Origin: Tetrapyrgos nigripes
Lineage: Eukaryota > Basidiomycota > Agaricomycetes > Agaricales > Campanellaceae
Assembly: GCA_013368315.1 (NCBI GenBank)
Contig: JAACJM010000051.1
Span: forward strand, 310,001-374,000
Direction: 5' to 3'
DNA length: 64,000 bases
Positions 44,231 to 55,240 of the stretch are shown piece after piece. Under the pieces are notes generated by a model. That model did no database searches. It had not been told where the DNA came from and was given only the letters and a program-made list of their open reading frames with translations. The position numbers and the translations under genes were made by a program. How positions within the stretch are numbered: the first letter of the stretch is position 1; each line of letters opens with the position of its first letter.

Positions 44231-45058
44231 CTCCAGGCTCAGGCCCCACCACCACCACGACTGCAAGCAAATCTACCTCATCCAACTCGTCTTCCACTGC
44301 TAGAGCTGACGATACAACTTCAAGTAGACTGCCGCCGGCACACATGAGGTCGTATGAAATCCGCCGTGCACAACTTCAAGATTTCTTGAGTATTTTGTCC
44401 AAGATGTCAATGAGCTGCAGTGTTAGATGGGTGAAGGATATGTCGGTGCGTTTGCTTCATCATTCTTTCCCCACCACCACCTCTTCGTTTCGACCCCAAT
44501 TGCAATTCTCTACTCTTCTTTCGTCCTGTCAGAGAGGCAGACCACGACTAGCGCCCTCCACAGATCACCTTGACTCAGTCCGAAGGTCGGACTCTCGTAC
44601 CTTATTTCGCTAACATGTCCTCAGTGAAACATGAGGGGAGACCTCAGTAGAGAAAGAGATCTTTGTACAGAATTCTGCGGGAGAAGTCCTATTATGACGC
44701 TGACAGATTGATATGGAAGATATTGAAAGTGATGGTTGCGTAAGTGCTGTTTCATCTCTTTGCTGTTGTTTCTTAGTCTCCCCTAGGCAGACAACCGAAT
44801 ACATTCCATGTGTATGGTTGTTTCTGGCTTGATCAGGTGTACCTTTTTTCATCAGCAGTGGGATAATGATGCAACCTTCAGGATGTATACAAAACAGAGA
44901 GTTGTTCTCATGAAGTGACCTAAGTTCATCAAAGACGGATACAGGATACAGTATGGCGGCCCTGGCAGAACTCGTAATCAGATCAGATCAGCCTACATTA
45001 CTGCTTAAAAGCTGGAAGGCCTTGTACAGAGTCACTGTACGCTCACAAGGTCCCAACT
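44231..45058. other. Spacer between the cyclohydrolase remnant and the membrane protein gene
   Basis: Only short random frames are present. The promoter of the DUF6534 gene should lie in the last few hundred bases, but no clear TATA box is visible. Confidence 0.35.
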
Positions 45059-46716
45059 ATGCCCGAATCCACCACGTCTTCAGTGCCCCAAGAAACTGTG
45101 CTCGTGTACGTTTACTGCTTATCCCGTCATTAAAGCATCAAAGTAACAAGCACTAAAACTTCCTAGAGTCGGTCCTGTGGTACGTGTCGTTTTCACCAGT
45201 GTTGAACACTGGCCGATTCTGATAACATTCACAGCTTATAGGTACATGTATCACATACTTCTTGATGGGCATAGTTTGCGTACAAGTCTGTAAGTGTCGC
45301 TGTCGAAAATGACGCTTAAATACCTCAAAGTAGACTCATTCTTCTGCAGACATCTACTACATGTCGTTCCCGAATGATAAACTTTGGATCAAGTCGACGG
45401 GTAATTGTGTTATGATAACCGCCTTCATTCCCAAACTGATGTGATCTGGAAAACATAGTCTACGTGCTGCTCCTGTTGGACATTCTGCACGTCGTTTTCA
45501 TGAGCGCCAATGCCTGGAGCTTCTTGTGTACAGGATGGGGAGTTCAGGACCATCTTCATCTTTTTAACTGGGGCTTTGCATTCCTTCCTTTCTATACTGG
45601 AGTCTGTTAGTGGCCGAGTCTTGTCTGTCGGTAATCCCGCCCCTAATATTCGTCTTGTGCGTATGATCCAGGTTCTGCTATAGTGCAGTTCTTTTTCGCG
45701 TATCGAATCTACATCCTAGGCATGCAATTGGCCAACAAGATAGTAACATGGGCCGTAATCGCGTTTGTTACGTTCATCGCACTCGCTCAATCCATTGCGG
45801 CTCTCGTGTCTACCGCTCAGGTACTTGCAGTTTCAGTTCATGCCTCTTAATCTATAGTGACAGCGAATTTAGTTGTGGAGGATCGGCGACACCGACAGAT
45901 TCGACGAGGTCTACACTGAAGTCTCTGTGAGTACAGTTCGGACTGCTAAATCGTCCGCGCTAAAAATTTGGTTATAGATCTGGGTTGCAGGAGATATCGC
46001 ATGTGATGTCGTGATTACAATCTCTATGATTTATCTGGTATGCAACTTATCATGAGGGATTCATAATTCGCTAAATGCATACATCAAGCTCAACACTGCT
46101 CGAGGAGGAAGATCCCAAAAAACTGACCTTCTTCTCACTCGTCTCATTCGGAACACTGTGGAAACCGGTGCAGTCACATCTGTTACAGGAGCCCTCCATC
46201 TTGCCTTTTTCCTTGGCTCCAAAAACACTGCCTTGCATTTGGCGTTGTAAGCCTTCGGCGTTCGCTTCTGCTAGTCCGAGTGAGATGTTCACTGATTGGC
46301 TTGTCAATAGCTCGCTTTACCTGTCAAAGATTTACACGAACACGTTGTTCGCATCTTTGAATGCTCGTGTTCAATTTAATCGTGAAAATCCCGAGGCCTT
46401 GTCGAATACGTTGTTGGCTACCACCAGTAGTACAGGTCTTGGCTCTCAAGAGACAGCTACCACGACCAGCTACAAGTTGAAGACAATGGCTAGTAGCACA
46501 GGGATTGCGAGTTCACCGGATCCGAATGTTATTGTCTTGAGTAGGGACAACCAAGCTGAAAGAGGAGAAGCATATATCAGATCGGACGTGGTAAGTGGAT
46601 GGCTTTTAAATCTCTGTCTACTTCTACTAACTGACGGGTTATAACAGCGAGGAAATATAAGGCCTATGGTGCATATACAGAGAGAAGTATATAGCGATGG
46701 GAAGGAAGAACTTTAG
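45059..46716 (+). CDS. DUF6534-type seven-helix membrane protein
   Basis: The gene has about nine exons with 50-65 nt introns, from ATG 45059 (MPESTTSSVPQETV) to TAG 46714-46716, and no internal stop when spliced. The order of motifs fits the basidiomycete DUF6533/DUF6534 membrane family: LIGTCITYFLMGIVCVQVYI, MSFPNDKLWIKSTVYVLLLL, LHVVFMSANAW, HLHLFNWGF, FFFAYRIYILG, IWVAGDIACDVVITISMIYL, KTDLLLTRLIRNTVETGAVTS and LYLSKIYTNTLFASLNAR. About seven hydrophobic helices are followed by a ~100-residue polar cytosolic tail rich in Ser and Thr. The function of this large family is unknown. The exon carrying LWRIGDTDRFDEVYTE begins after a TTTAG acceptor, because the alternatives put a stop in frame. 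Confidence 0.85.
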
Positions 46717-47700
46717 TAGAGGTATTATGATCAGTTGAATTAGCTATTATCAATATCCTTTGTTGGCGTTTCTCCTTCTCTGTCTCGACTGGGTACATAC
46801 TCAATAGCCTTGCTGTACACCGTGTATTACCTTCCTTCCTGTACTACGTTCGTTGTTATTTTACCACTATCATCTATCTACGTGGTTCTCCTCCCTTCTC
46901 TAGTCCTCACTTCTACATCCTTTTCATTATTTACTAATTGTCTGGGCCAGCTGTACATCGCATGTTCGAATAAGACCACACCTCTTTCAATCTATTTATC
47001 TATCTATATGACAAAATGAGACCAGGAAAAAGCGCAATAAGCGGGGGTGAGAGGAAGGAGGGAAGAGGAAAATTTTTGAAGCGAGTTAATGAAGTAATCA
47101 GTATACGATACTCCTAGTAGGTAGCACAGAATTGCGGAGACGAAGCGAGACTGCTATACAGAAAAAAGAATGCCTTTCTGAATGGATGACTAAAAAAGGA
47201 AGACTCGGAGGACTGGCAAGGAGCAACGACGAGAGACAGAGAGTCGGAGTGGAAGGATAAATGACGGGTAAAATTGAATGTGTAAAAGAGTGCTCGAGGT
47301 GAAAAGATATAAGAGGGACAGCAGAGGGAATGACCGAAGAGAGAACGAGTAAAGGAGAGGATCTGCGTGAAAGGATATAAGTACGAGGGAATGAACGAAA
47401 TAGAAAATGGAAGCACGTATAGGAACTTGAAAGCACAACGCAAAGCAAAGCCGAAGACGCACAATCGGGAAAATAGCATCATATCCGATGAGAACAATGT
47501 CGATCTCCCACCAACTATTTATCTCTGGTTTCTTCACTCACTCCCTCAGCAATTCTTTCCCTCCTTTCGCACCTTTTCCCCCAAATCCACTGCCATACGC
47601 GTCATACCTCCCAGGAACTACAACACACCCAAAAACAACTACCACTCTCACACCACACGCTACACCCAACGCTCCTGCCGCACCAATCCTCGCCAAAATA
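46717..47700. other. Intergenic, purine/pyrimidine-rich stretch
   Basis: Overlapping frames at 47.1-47.5 kb (-) and 47.4-47.9 kb (+) look like by-products of biased composition (A/G-rich plus strand) and carry no domain. A short ATCT run lies near 46995. Confidence 0.35.
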
Positions 47701-48184
47701 CTGTACCATGATGAAGACAAGTTCAGTCACACATCACAGTACTCTGAACAGTTCATTTTTCAATGTTCGTCACGCATCACATTGAAGACTGAACTGTGTG
47801 ACGAACCAACCTTTTTTCAGCCAAATTCTGAACCAAAAAAGGATTTTTTGCCTCCGCCAGCTCAATGTAGTCCTTATGTACTCTATTTACTATATTTTAG
47901 AATAAAAAAAGTTTTTTTCGCTGTTCTACTGATTTATGGCTGCCCATGGAGGTGGATTTTGGCAAATTTGGTCCTGCTTAACTGAGGCTGGGGCTTCTTT
48001 TTGGTCCAAGATTGTTCAGGAGCCCATTAATTATGTACATATTACTTATGGACTGGGAGAACAGCCAAAAGTGAACTGAACTTTTGATCTGTCACGCATC
48101 ATATCAGCCAGTGAACTGAGTGAACTGGAGGTCAAAAATGTTACACCCCAAACCCACTGAACTTGTCTTCATCATAGTACAGTA
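47699..48184. mobile_element. MITE with 27-bp terminal inverted repeats and TA target duplication
   Basis: The element is 47701-48182 (482 bp). The left end is CTGTACCATGATGAAGACAA continuing to GTTCAGT, and the right end is its complement with a single mismatch. Each end is flanked by TA (47699-47700 and 48183-48184). Subterminal repeats of GTTCAGT/ACTGAAC and CACGCATCA occur inside. There is no transposase frame. TIRs plus a TA duplication indicate a non-autonomous Tc1/mariner-type element. The high TIR identity suggests fairly recent activity. Confidence 0.88.
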
Positions 48185-48884
48185 GTACGAGAGGCAATGG
48201 CTCCAGTGAATAACAAGAGAGCAGCGATGACTTCGTGGTCCCTGGTTTTGACGCATTGACGATAGAAGAGTTTGGGTCGGTCACGAGCTTGACCCACTGG
48301 ACAGTTGTGAGGACGGCAAGAGGTGAGATTGGTTGGTATTGGCCAGGGTAGATGAAGAAGGAAGGCATACAATGAAAGGCCAAGCACTGAAAGAATAACA
48401 GAAACGATAGTGCAGAACTGAAGATGGAAATGGAGAAATGACTCCTCAAGAAGAGTTGAGCCAGTGGCACACATCACAAACTATGAAAGCGATGTGGGCC
48501 AACGCTGCGCGTGGCGAGTACAAGGCCGCAGGGTTTACCTTGAACTAACATATAGAACCACTCCAACTTTTTTATTTGCAAAATATTCCAGCTCATTGTT
48601 ATTAGCTTGAAATGCCGTAGATAGTTTTGTTGGTATACCAGTTCCAATGCCATCGTACAACCATTCCTGGGCACCATCAAACATTCTGGTGATGAAGTGA
48701 TGACTTCCAAAATAAATAATACTTGGGGGTAAGAGGCCAAGCTATGCTGGCAGGAATGATTACTATGTTTTCAATCTTACACTTACTTTGGGTTCTGTAA
48801 TGCATATCTGGACTCTCTGAACAAAAGCCATTGTAAGTCATAACTGGGGTAGCAGGCTTTCTTTTGCTCTCACTCTGGATTTAA
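48185..48884. other. Spacer between MITE and tandem array
   Basis: CpG becomes rare from about here to 62 kb. A minus-strand frame at 48474-48740 has no recognisable domain. This is probably decayed transposon DNA. Confidence 0.3.
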
Positions 48885-50185
48885 ATGGAGCCAAAATTGG
48901 CCCACAACACATACATCCACTCACATACCCTCCCCCTCATCCCCATAAATTCAGCTATCAGTGTGGGGTTTCTTTTCCCCCTATTCTCGAGCTCATTGAG
49001 GCCAGAATGGCCCCACAACAGAAATAAACCATGGTCAACTCCCCTCCACTTGCATACCCTCCTCATCACCCCTCCCACAAACTCATATCTCCATGTTCAG
49101 ACCACTTATCACTGTGGGATTTCCCCCCTCTTATTCTAGATTTTAATGAAGCCATAATGTGCCTACAACAGATATACATCCTTGATCAAACTTCCCTCCA
49201 CTCACTTACCCCCTCACCCACCATACACTCATATCTCCATGTCCAGACCATCTATCACTGTGAGGTTTCTTTCCCTCTTATCCTTGAGTCCAATGAGGCC
49301 AGAATGGCCCACAATACAAATAAACTGATCAACTCCCCTCCACTCACATGTCCTCCTCCTCACCTCCCCACATACTCATATCTCCATATCCAGACCACCT
49401 ATCACTGTGGGGTTTCTTTCCTCTCATTCTTGAGTTAAATGAGGTCAGAATGGCCCCACAATACAAATAAACTGTGGTCAACTCCCCTCCACTCACATAT
49501 CCTCCTCCTCACCTCCCCACAAACTCATATCTCCATGTCCAGACCCCTTATCACTGTGGGGGTTTTTCCCCTCTCATTCTGGATTTTAATGAGGCCAGAA
49601 TGTGTCTACAACAGATATAAATTCTTAGTCAACTTCCCTCCACTCACATACCCTCCCTCTCACCCTCCATAAACACATATCTCCATGTCTAGACCACCTA
49701 TCACTGTGGGGTTTCTTTCCCTTTTATTCTTGAGTTAAATGAGGCCAGAATGGCTCCACAACATGAATAAACCCTTCACCAACTCCCCTCCACTCACATA
49801 CTCTCCTCCTCATCCCACCACAAACTCATATCTCCATGACCAGACCTCCTATACGTCCAGACCACCTATCACTGTGGGGTTTTTTTACCCTTTCATTCCA
49901 GATTTTAATGAGGCCAGAATTTCCCTACAACAGATATACATCCTTGCTCAACTTCCCCCCACTCTCATATGTGCCCTCCTCACCCCCCATAAAATCATAT
50001 CTCCATGTCCAGACCAGCTATCACTGTGGGATTTCTTTCTCTCTTATTCTTGAGTTAAATGAGACCAGCATCAGCCCAAAATCAGAGACTTCCATAGGAA
50101 CCTCAACTACATTCAATATGTCTTTCTCCTCATCCCTCAATCATCCCTGCAGGGATTTATACTATTACAACCAGACCATCTATCA
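48885..50185 (+). repeat. Tandem array, ~150-bp unit, eight to nine copies
   Basis: The phrase CTATCACTGTGGGGTTT recurs near 48955, 49109, 49252, 49400, 49550, 49700, 49868, 50020 and, degenerate, 50180, giving spacings of 145-167 bp. Between these, each unit has TGAGTTAAATGAGGCCAGAA, a short A-rich part (ACAACANAAATAAAC), TCCCCTCCACTCACATACCC and CTCATATCTCCATGTCCAGA in that order. Units differ by scattered substitutions and small indels. The long plus-strand frames here are side effects of the repeat and not genes. Confidence 0.9.
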
Positions 50186-50995
50186 CCTATGGCACTTGTA
50201 ATTCCCTCCTGATGGAATAAAATTAAGCAATAGCCAAAGGAATTGACCAGAAACTCATCTCACATACTCCTTTGGCCTCTAACATATAGTTTAACATCTT
50301 TTAGTCACTGAAACATCCTTCAAGTTACCTGTGTTTCCACCATGTTGGTAATATAAATGAGTTTTGAAGTGTAGCAAAACCCCCTTTGGTGTAATGGTTA
50401 TGTCCCCATGCATAAGTGTCATTCTGTGAGATGCGGGTTCAAACCCCGCGTTAGCCATTCTATTGAAAATTTTGTGGCACAATACTCGCACGTGCAAACT
50501 GCAGATTACATGAGTTTTGAGCCTCAATATGGTTATACTTTCCCAGTCTACAATGCTCCGCGTTAGAACAGCCAAAAAGTTGGTGGGTGTGGAATTGAAA
50601 AATAATGATTACTATAAATAGTAATCATAACCATTTATGTGATACTGTTGAGACTCAGGTCCTCGAGGCACATGTATAATATTCTGAATCTTCATATCAC
50701 CTTCGTAAGGTATTGTCATTAGTAGAAATCTTGGAAGTCTTTGGAACATGTATTTCCAGAACATTTCTGAATGACAAGAGTGACATTTATCAGGCAAAGG
50801 CTCCACAAATTGAGACACCAAGTGCTGAGTGGATTCATAGATGGATACATGCCAAGTAGCCCCTTCAGGACCCAGTGGGGTGGTGTTGCATAGTCACCTA
50901 ATTGATAATAACAGTTCCCCTATGCACAGCCACCTGTAAAGACTTCCTGAACTGAATCACATACTTACACAGAAGGTGGTAGGGCATTCGTTCCA
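50186..50995. other. Transposon-rich spacer with a tRNA-like element
   Basis: Apart from the tRNA-like segment at 50386-50457 nothing is recognised. The region leads into the 3' end of the LINE on the minus strand, so part of it may be the LINE's 3' untranslated region. Confidence 0.35.
50386..50457 (+). repeat. tRNA-like (possible SINE) element, copy 2
   Basis: An A-box-like TGGTGTAATGGTTA (matching tRNA-Gln/Val D-arms) is followed about 50 bases later by GCGGGTTCAAACCCCGC, a perfect T-arm with B-box. The would-be acceptor arms (ACCCCCT against GTTAGCC) do not pair and the middle is about six bases too long. It is not a functional tRNA gene. The related order at 112-165 suggests a tRNA-derived family. 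Confidence 0.5.
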
Positions 50996-51694
50996 TCAGA
51001 ACAAGCATAACCATGGTATTAGCACTCCATTGTCTCCTAGTGTTTGCCAAGTGGAGATCTCATACATGTACTTGGCACATAGCCCTATAATGTCCAAGTC
51101 AAACCACATCTTTTTGAACCAATATAGTGCAGATTGACTTGTAAGAATTGTAGGGATTACCCAGCCCTTGACAGCTTTAACTGTTTCCCACAAAAGATTG
51201 TGAAGAATTAAAGTATGTGAGTCTGCCAGACACTGTAGGGCAGCATGTTCTGGAGTCTCCACAGATACCTTGCAGAAGTGACATAGCCTTTGCTCTCTTG
51301 GAAGATTATATTTCATCCAACCAAGTCAAGCCACAGCAAAAACATGTCTACTGAAAAAGAGAGCAGTGATTGCTTGATGATAGTCTGTGTTCTCCACTAG
51401 GACAAGATAGTGACAAAGCATCCAGGTCCCCCAAATGTACTTCCCATCTTTCAGTGGTTCTAGTTGACCACAAAGGAGGTATGTCTGAGAGATCCTCTGA
51501 AGATCTGAGGATAGGTATTCATCTGCAATTCTTGACACTTGTTTACACAGTTGAACTATATCCTCCACCTGCATGGTCCAAAGATTACTTGGGAGCTGTA
51601 AATGTGGGGAGACATTATTCAATGCTATGCATAGATCTTGTAGCCAGCAAGGCTGACTTGAGTATGTTGAGCAGGCATGGTACAAACTGTACAC
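50996..51694 (-). pseudogene. LINE C-terminal region with zinc finger
   Basis: Two adjoining frames encode CWLQDLCIALNNV, then YLLCGQLEPLKDGKYIWG, and then QRLCHFCKVSVETPEHAALQC. The last is a CxxC-x-H-x-C knuckle that usually closes fungal LINE polyproteins. The frame break lies between 51326 and 51316. The same order is present at 27.3-28.0 kb. Confidence 0.72.
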
Positions 51695-52564
51695 TAAAAG
51701 TGGAGTGGCAACTCCATACTTACCTGGGGATGAAGAGTGCTTGTTAGAGCTTTGAGTAGAGGTTTATGAGGCAATAAAAGTAAGTTGAAAACTTGTTATT
51801 TGGGGGGCTATCTAGGACCCCTTTTATACCTACGAGGGATACAGTATTCATGTGATACTAGGATAAGTACTACTGTACTAAAGCATGTGCATATGACTAC
51901 ATATGACTATCTAAAAATACCTATGACTACTATGTATAGCATTTGATTGGATTGATCACTGGTTCATAGCATTCTTATTGTCTTATTGAATCAGCATCAA
52001 AGATGCATGATGTGCCAGTTCAACAGAGTAGACCATGTCAATGCTTGCTTTAAGAGCCATATTTGCATATCTATCTGAAGGGAGTTCCAAAAGATATATT
52101 AGATGCTCCAGACATAAAACAGTACATCTGTGCTCAATCAGCAAGACACCAACCTCTGTGAACAAAGGTGCCAGTAGTGAGTTGGAGCCAATACAGAGAA
52201 GCCATCATAAAAATGCCCTTTAAACCTTTTGAAGCTTGTACAAAGCTTCCTTGTCCACATTGGGCATGATCTCACATCTGTGTATCAGATGACAGTCCAC
52301 TAGAGCTGTATGAAGAGTACATCCAATCTTTGGAGGTAATCTCTTAGCTCTGAGAAGGTATTCAATGCTGAATACATGTTTAGATGTAAAGTGAGCTGTT
52401 TCCACCTTTCACTGGAAGCAAATCCCTGTAAGTATGCTGCCATACAGGGTTATTACAGCAGCCTTACTACAAGTCATTCAATAAGTAATACACCTTACAT
52501 TACAGGAGTATTACACATATATTTTTCAGAACAATCCTGTAGAACTGCTGTAAATCAGGGGGGA

Positions 52565-53103
52565 TTACAGCAGCATTTTAGTGTGACATAGTGTCACAGT
52601 AATAAAGGGATTTTTACACATGTCATCAGCATGTTCTAGTAAATGTGATCCCTGTACATTAGGGATCAACACAGCATCATTTGGATCTTCAGGCAAGGTG
52701 AAATCTGCCATGAGAATATTCCAAAGGGTTAGAGATAAAGGATCACCAATTAAGACACCCATTCCTGCCTGGAATGGATCTGAGATGATGCCATTGAGCA
52801 AAACCACATACATCATGTTCTGATACAGCATATGTATCCAGTCAAATAGATACCAGTAAGTCCCAGAGTTTGCATCTGCAGCTAGAGAAAGGAGTGATCT
52901 GCTGATGGAAATGCATTGGAGATATCCAGAAAGACAACATACAGAGTGTCCCCCTCTATCATACCTTTGTCAATTAAAGTCCTCAGAATAAAAGCATTGT
53001 TGGTTGGTAGTGACTTTTGGGATCCATATATGTGATTCTGGAGAGAGCAGGCAATTCTTATAGTGGAAATCAACAGGGATTGGTTTATCAAACAAATTTC
53101 CAT
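52565..53103 (-). pseudogene. LINE reverse transcriptase fragments
   Basis: The piece at 52882-53103 reads NNAFILRTLIDKG, then LYVVFLDISNAFPSADHS, the RT motif A region (F.DISNAF). The piece at 52565-52831 reads GVLIGDPLSLTLWNILMADF (motif B, G...GDP.SP) and LLEHADDM (motif C, normally (Y/H)ADD). Several stops separate them. Catalytic aspartates are still recognisable, but the frame is destroyed. Confidence 0.8.
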
Positions 53104-53741
53104 CTGCAGGAATGTCCAAGTCTCTCCCAGCTTTTGCTAGTAGATCAGCAATATCAGCAGCCTCGCTTCCTGCCCCACCAGAATGTGCTGGTACATGTGA
53201 GAAAATAATCTGCAATCATCTAGCTTTGAGCCATGTTGCAATACATTGAAGAATGTCTCCATTTTTGCACCTCCAGCCCCTCCAGTCCCCACCAACAGAT
53301 AGAATGAATGGCATATTCGGAGTCATTGAAAATTTGCAATATTGTCTCCCTAGCATCAGAGCTTCCCTGAATTGCTGCCAATATTGCATAGAGTTCACCC
53401 CTGTTATTTGTCTGATCACCAGGGACACAAAGTGATTGGTTATGGGGGTTAGTTTCCTTATAGTAAATGCCAGCTGCTGCCACAGCATGTCTACTTATCT
53501 CATTTCCACAAGAGCAATCTGTGTATACCCACCAGATACTAGCTTTACTGGAAGAAATAGCCTGTCCATACGCTTTTCCTGTTAATTCTGTCAAGGAAGG
53601 CAGAAGTTGAAAATCCAAGGCAGTGACTAGGGGAAAGGATAAGTCCTTTGTGCACCTATGATGACTGTTAGATACTGGTCTCTCCCTAACAAGTACTGGC
53701 ACAGATACAAGGAGTTTCAGATAGGCATGGTCTGACCACAT
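52970..53741 (-). pseudogene. LINE endonuclease end and RNase H domain
   Basis: The piece at 53220-53741 starts with MWSDHAYLKLLV, the last motif (SDH) of an exonuclease/endonuclease/phosphatase domain. It then reads WWVYTDCSCGNE (RNase H TDGS motif, Gly replaced by Cys), TNNRGELYAILAAI (catalytic Glu) and IFNDSEYAIHS (catalytic Asp). After a frame break, 52970-53215 has IIFSHVPAHSGGAGSEAADIADLLAK, the HVxAHxG...N..AD C-terminal motif. The domain therefore lies between endonuclease and RT. Confidence 0.8.
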
Positions 53742-53830
53742 CAGATTGTCTGAGATATCAAACTGCCTAATAAAGCTAGGCAGTATTCAACCACTACTCT
53801 CTGGGAGGCACCATCTGCTCCTTGATATGA

Positions 53831-54210
53831 TGTCCTGTCATGAACCTCTCATTCCTCATTCAAAAAACCCTTAGAAGGATTCTCGATCCTTCTTTATCTC
53901 TCTGATTGCTGCTACCCACTTTCCCCTAATGAGATTGACTTCTTCTGAGCTGGGTCATTTATCACTCCATAGTTGTCTGCAGATCCCCTTAGATTGCAAG
54001 TGCATTGTCATAAGACCTTAATTTATCTTCTTGATTAATTCCTCTAGAAACACGGACATTATTTGTAAAGTAGTATATATAGAGTAGGATACTCATCCTG
54101 TATCTCTACTCTACTCTGGTCTTATCACATGGACCTTGCCTTATTCTGCTTGATTCTTTAGTGTCATTGTCACCTCACCTAAATATCTTCAGCTCAGTTC
54201 TGACATGTCC
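53831..54210 (+). mobile_element. Solo LTR, family 1 (copy 2), with TGTCC target duplication
   Basis: The LTR body is 53836-54205 (370 bp). It starts TGTCATGAACC and ends AGTTCTGACA, flanked by a perfect TGTCC duplication at 53831-53835 and 54206-54210. A TATATATA box lies near 54074. It is the inverted partner of the LTR at 10247-10615. It sits between the two halves of the LINE endonuclease, so it inserted after the LINE. Confidence 0.93.
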
Positions 54211-54229
54211 ACTGTGCATTGTTGCCTGA

Positions 54230-54550
54230 GACTGCTCCATTTGTGATTACTAGGTCACAGTGAAGACCCAGTTCAAGGAGATCTCACCCTCTTGTATGTG
54301 TGACAGAATCAGGAGAAGCATGTTGTGGATGGTGGGCTGTGGCCCTATTTTCCCCAGTGTGAGCATTGATATCCCCTAGTACATAAAACTGTACCTCCAT
54401 ACTGTTAGGATCCAGACAAGAACACAACATAACAACCAACAGGACAGACGATCCTGTTACATCTGTATATCTTCCATGTCTCAACGTGTTTTGGTCTTCC
54501 ACAATGTCTCTTGACATTTCTGAAGGTATGGCTTCTTTACTTGTGCTCAC
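54230..54550 (-). pseudogene. LINE endonuclease fragment
   Basis: The frame reads VQFYVLGDINAHTGENRA, matching the GDFN motif of endonuclease/exonuclease/phosphatase domains, and continues to HHPQHASPDSVTHTRG. The rest of the domain appears on the far side of the solo LTR (SDHAYL). The upstream end near 54550 probably approximates the 5' truncation of the element. Confidence 0.6.
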
Positions 54551-54569
54551 TGCATTACAGCCTTTTACT

Positions 54570-55240
54570 TACTCTCCCACAGGAGACTTCACTACTGACT
54601 GGGTCTCCTGAATACAGGAGTTGTTCAACTATGCACCCAGAGTCAATGACGTTGCACTTAACAACCCTACTCTTGAGCATGTGCTTTGGCAAAGCGACAG
54701 AGACCCTGATTTTGGGAAAGATGAGATGAGACCAATCCAGCCTGGAAGTATGTAGTTTACCTTCTGCTTGAGGCACCATAGAGCTGATCTGTGAGGCAGT
54801 GAGACTTGGGCAGATCTCACTTTATGGGAGATAAAATGTATTGCTGCGAGTACAGCATACTATTTCCTTTTAATTGGATTGTCAATCCTCATTCTCAGCA
54901 GAACAAAAGTGAGCTACTCATCATGCTGAGCTGGAACAAGCCAATTCCAACCTGCAGAAAGAGCTACACAATCTGTGCTGTGCATACAATAAGATGGAGC
55001 AACAATTATCAGCACTTTCATTAAAGTTTGTTCTTGATCATCGAACCACTACCAACTGGTGCCCTGTCCTACAGTCAGTCAGTTCCCAGATTGTACAAAA
55101 TGCCCACTGCAATTTACGCCAAGCCCAGGAGTGCTCACACCTCCTTCTCCAGGCTAGCATGGAGGACAAGTGTGATGACAAGGATGAAGACTTGATGGTG
55201 AGAGTGACACTGACTCTGACTTCAGTGTCAAGTCAGTAAA
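54570..55240 (+). pseudogene. Unidentified plus-strand coding remnant with coiled coil
   Basis: One frame reads QELFNYAPRVNDVALNNPTL, then LWQSDRDPDFGKDEMRPIQP. After a gap, another reads AELEQANSNLQKELHNL, then YNKMEQQLSALSLKF, a clear heptad pattern, ending in an acidic stretch and TAA near 55240. Stops lie between and within the pieces. The family is not recognised. It may be a host or transposon gene into which the LINE inserted. Confidence 0.4.

Larger units (their letters stand above)
50996..54550 (-). mobile_element. Decayed LINE retrotransposon with endonuclease, RNase H, RT and zinc finger
   Basis: Minus-strand order, 5' to 3': an endonuclease part (VLGDINAHTG at ~54350; its final SDHAYLKL at ~53735), RNase H, reverse transcriptase, and a C-terminal CxxC zinc finger. 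A solo LTR (53836-54205) sits inside the endonuclease part. Several stops and frameshifts break every domain, so it is inactive. A second, shorter member lies at 27340-28000. The RNase H domain precedes the RT domain, which is the reverse of most LINEs. Confidence 0.82.

Noticed and set aside
47098..47985. Several overlapping frames of 110-165 codons on both strands
   Set aside because: Strongly biased purine/pyrimidine composition produces open frames on both strands. There are no domains, and the last one runs through the MITE.
48885..50201. Long plus-strand frames (up to 135 codons) over the tandem array
   Set aside because: They are by-products of the ~150-bp repeat. They switch frame between units and encode Pro/His/Ser-rich sequence with no domain.
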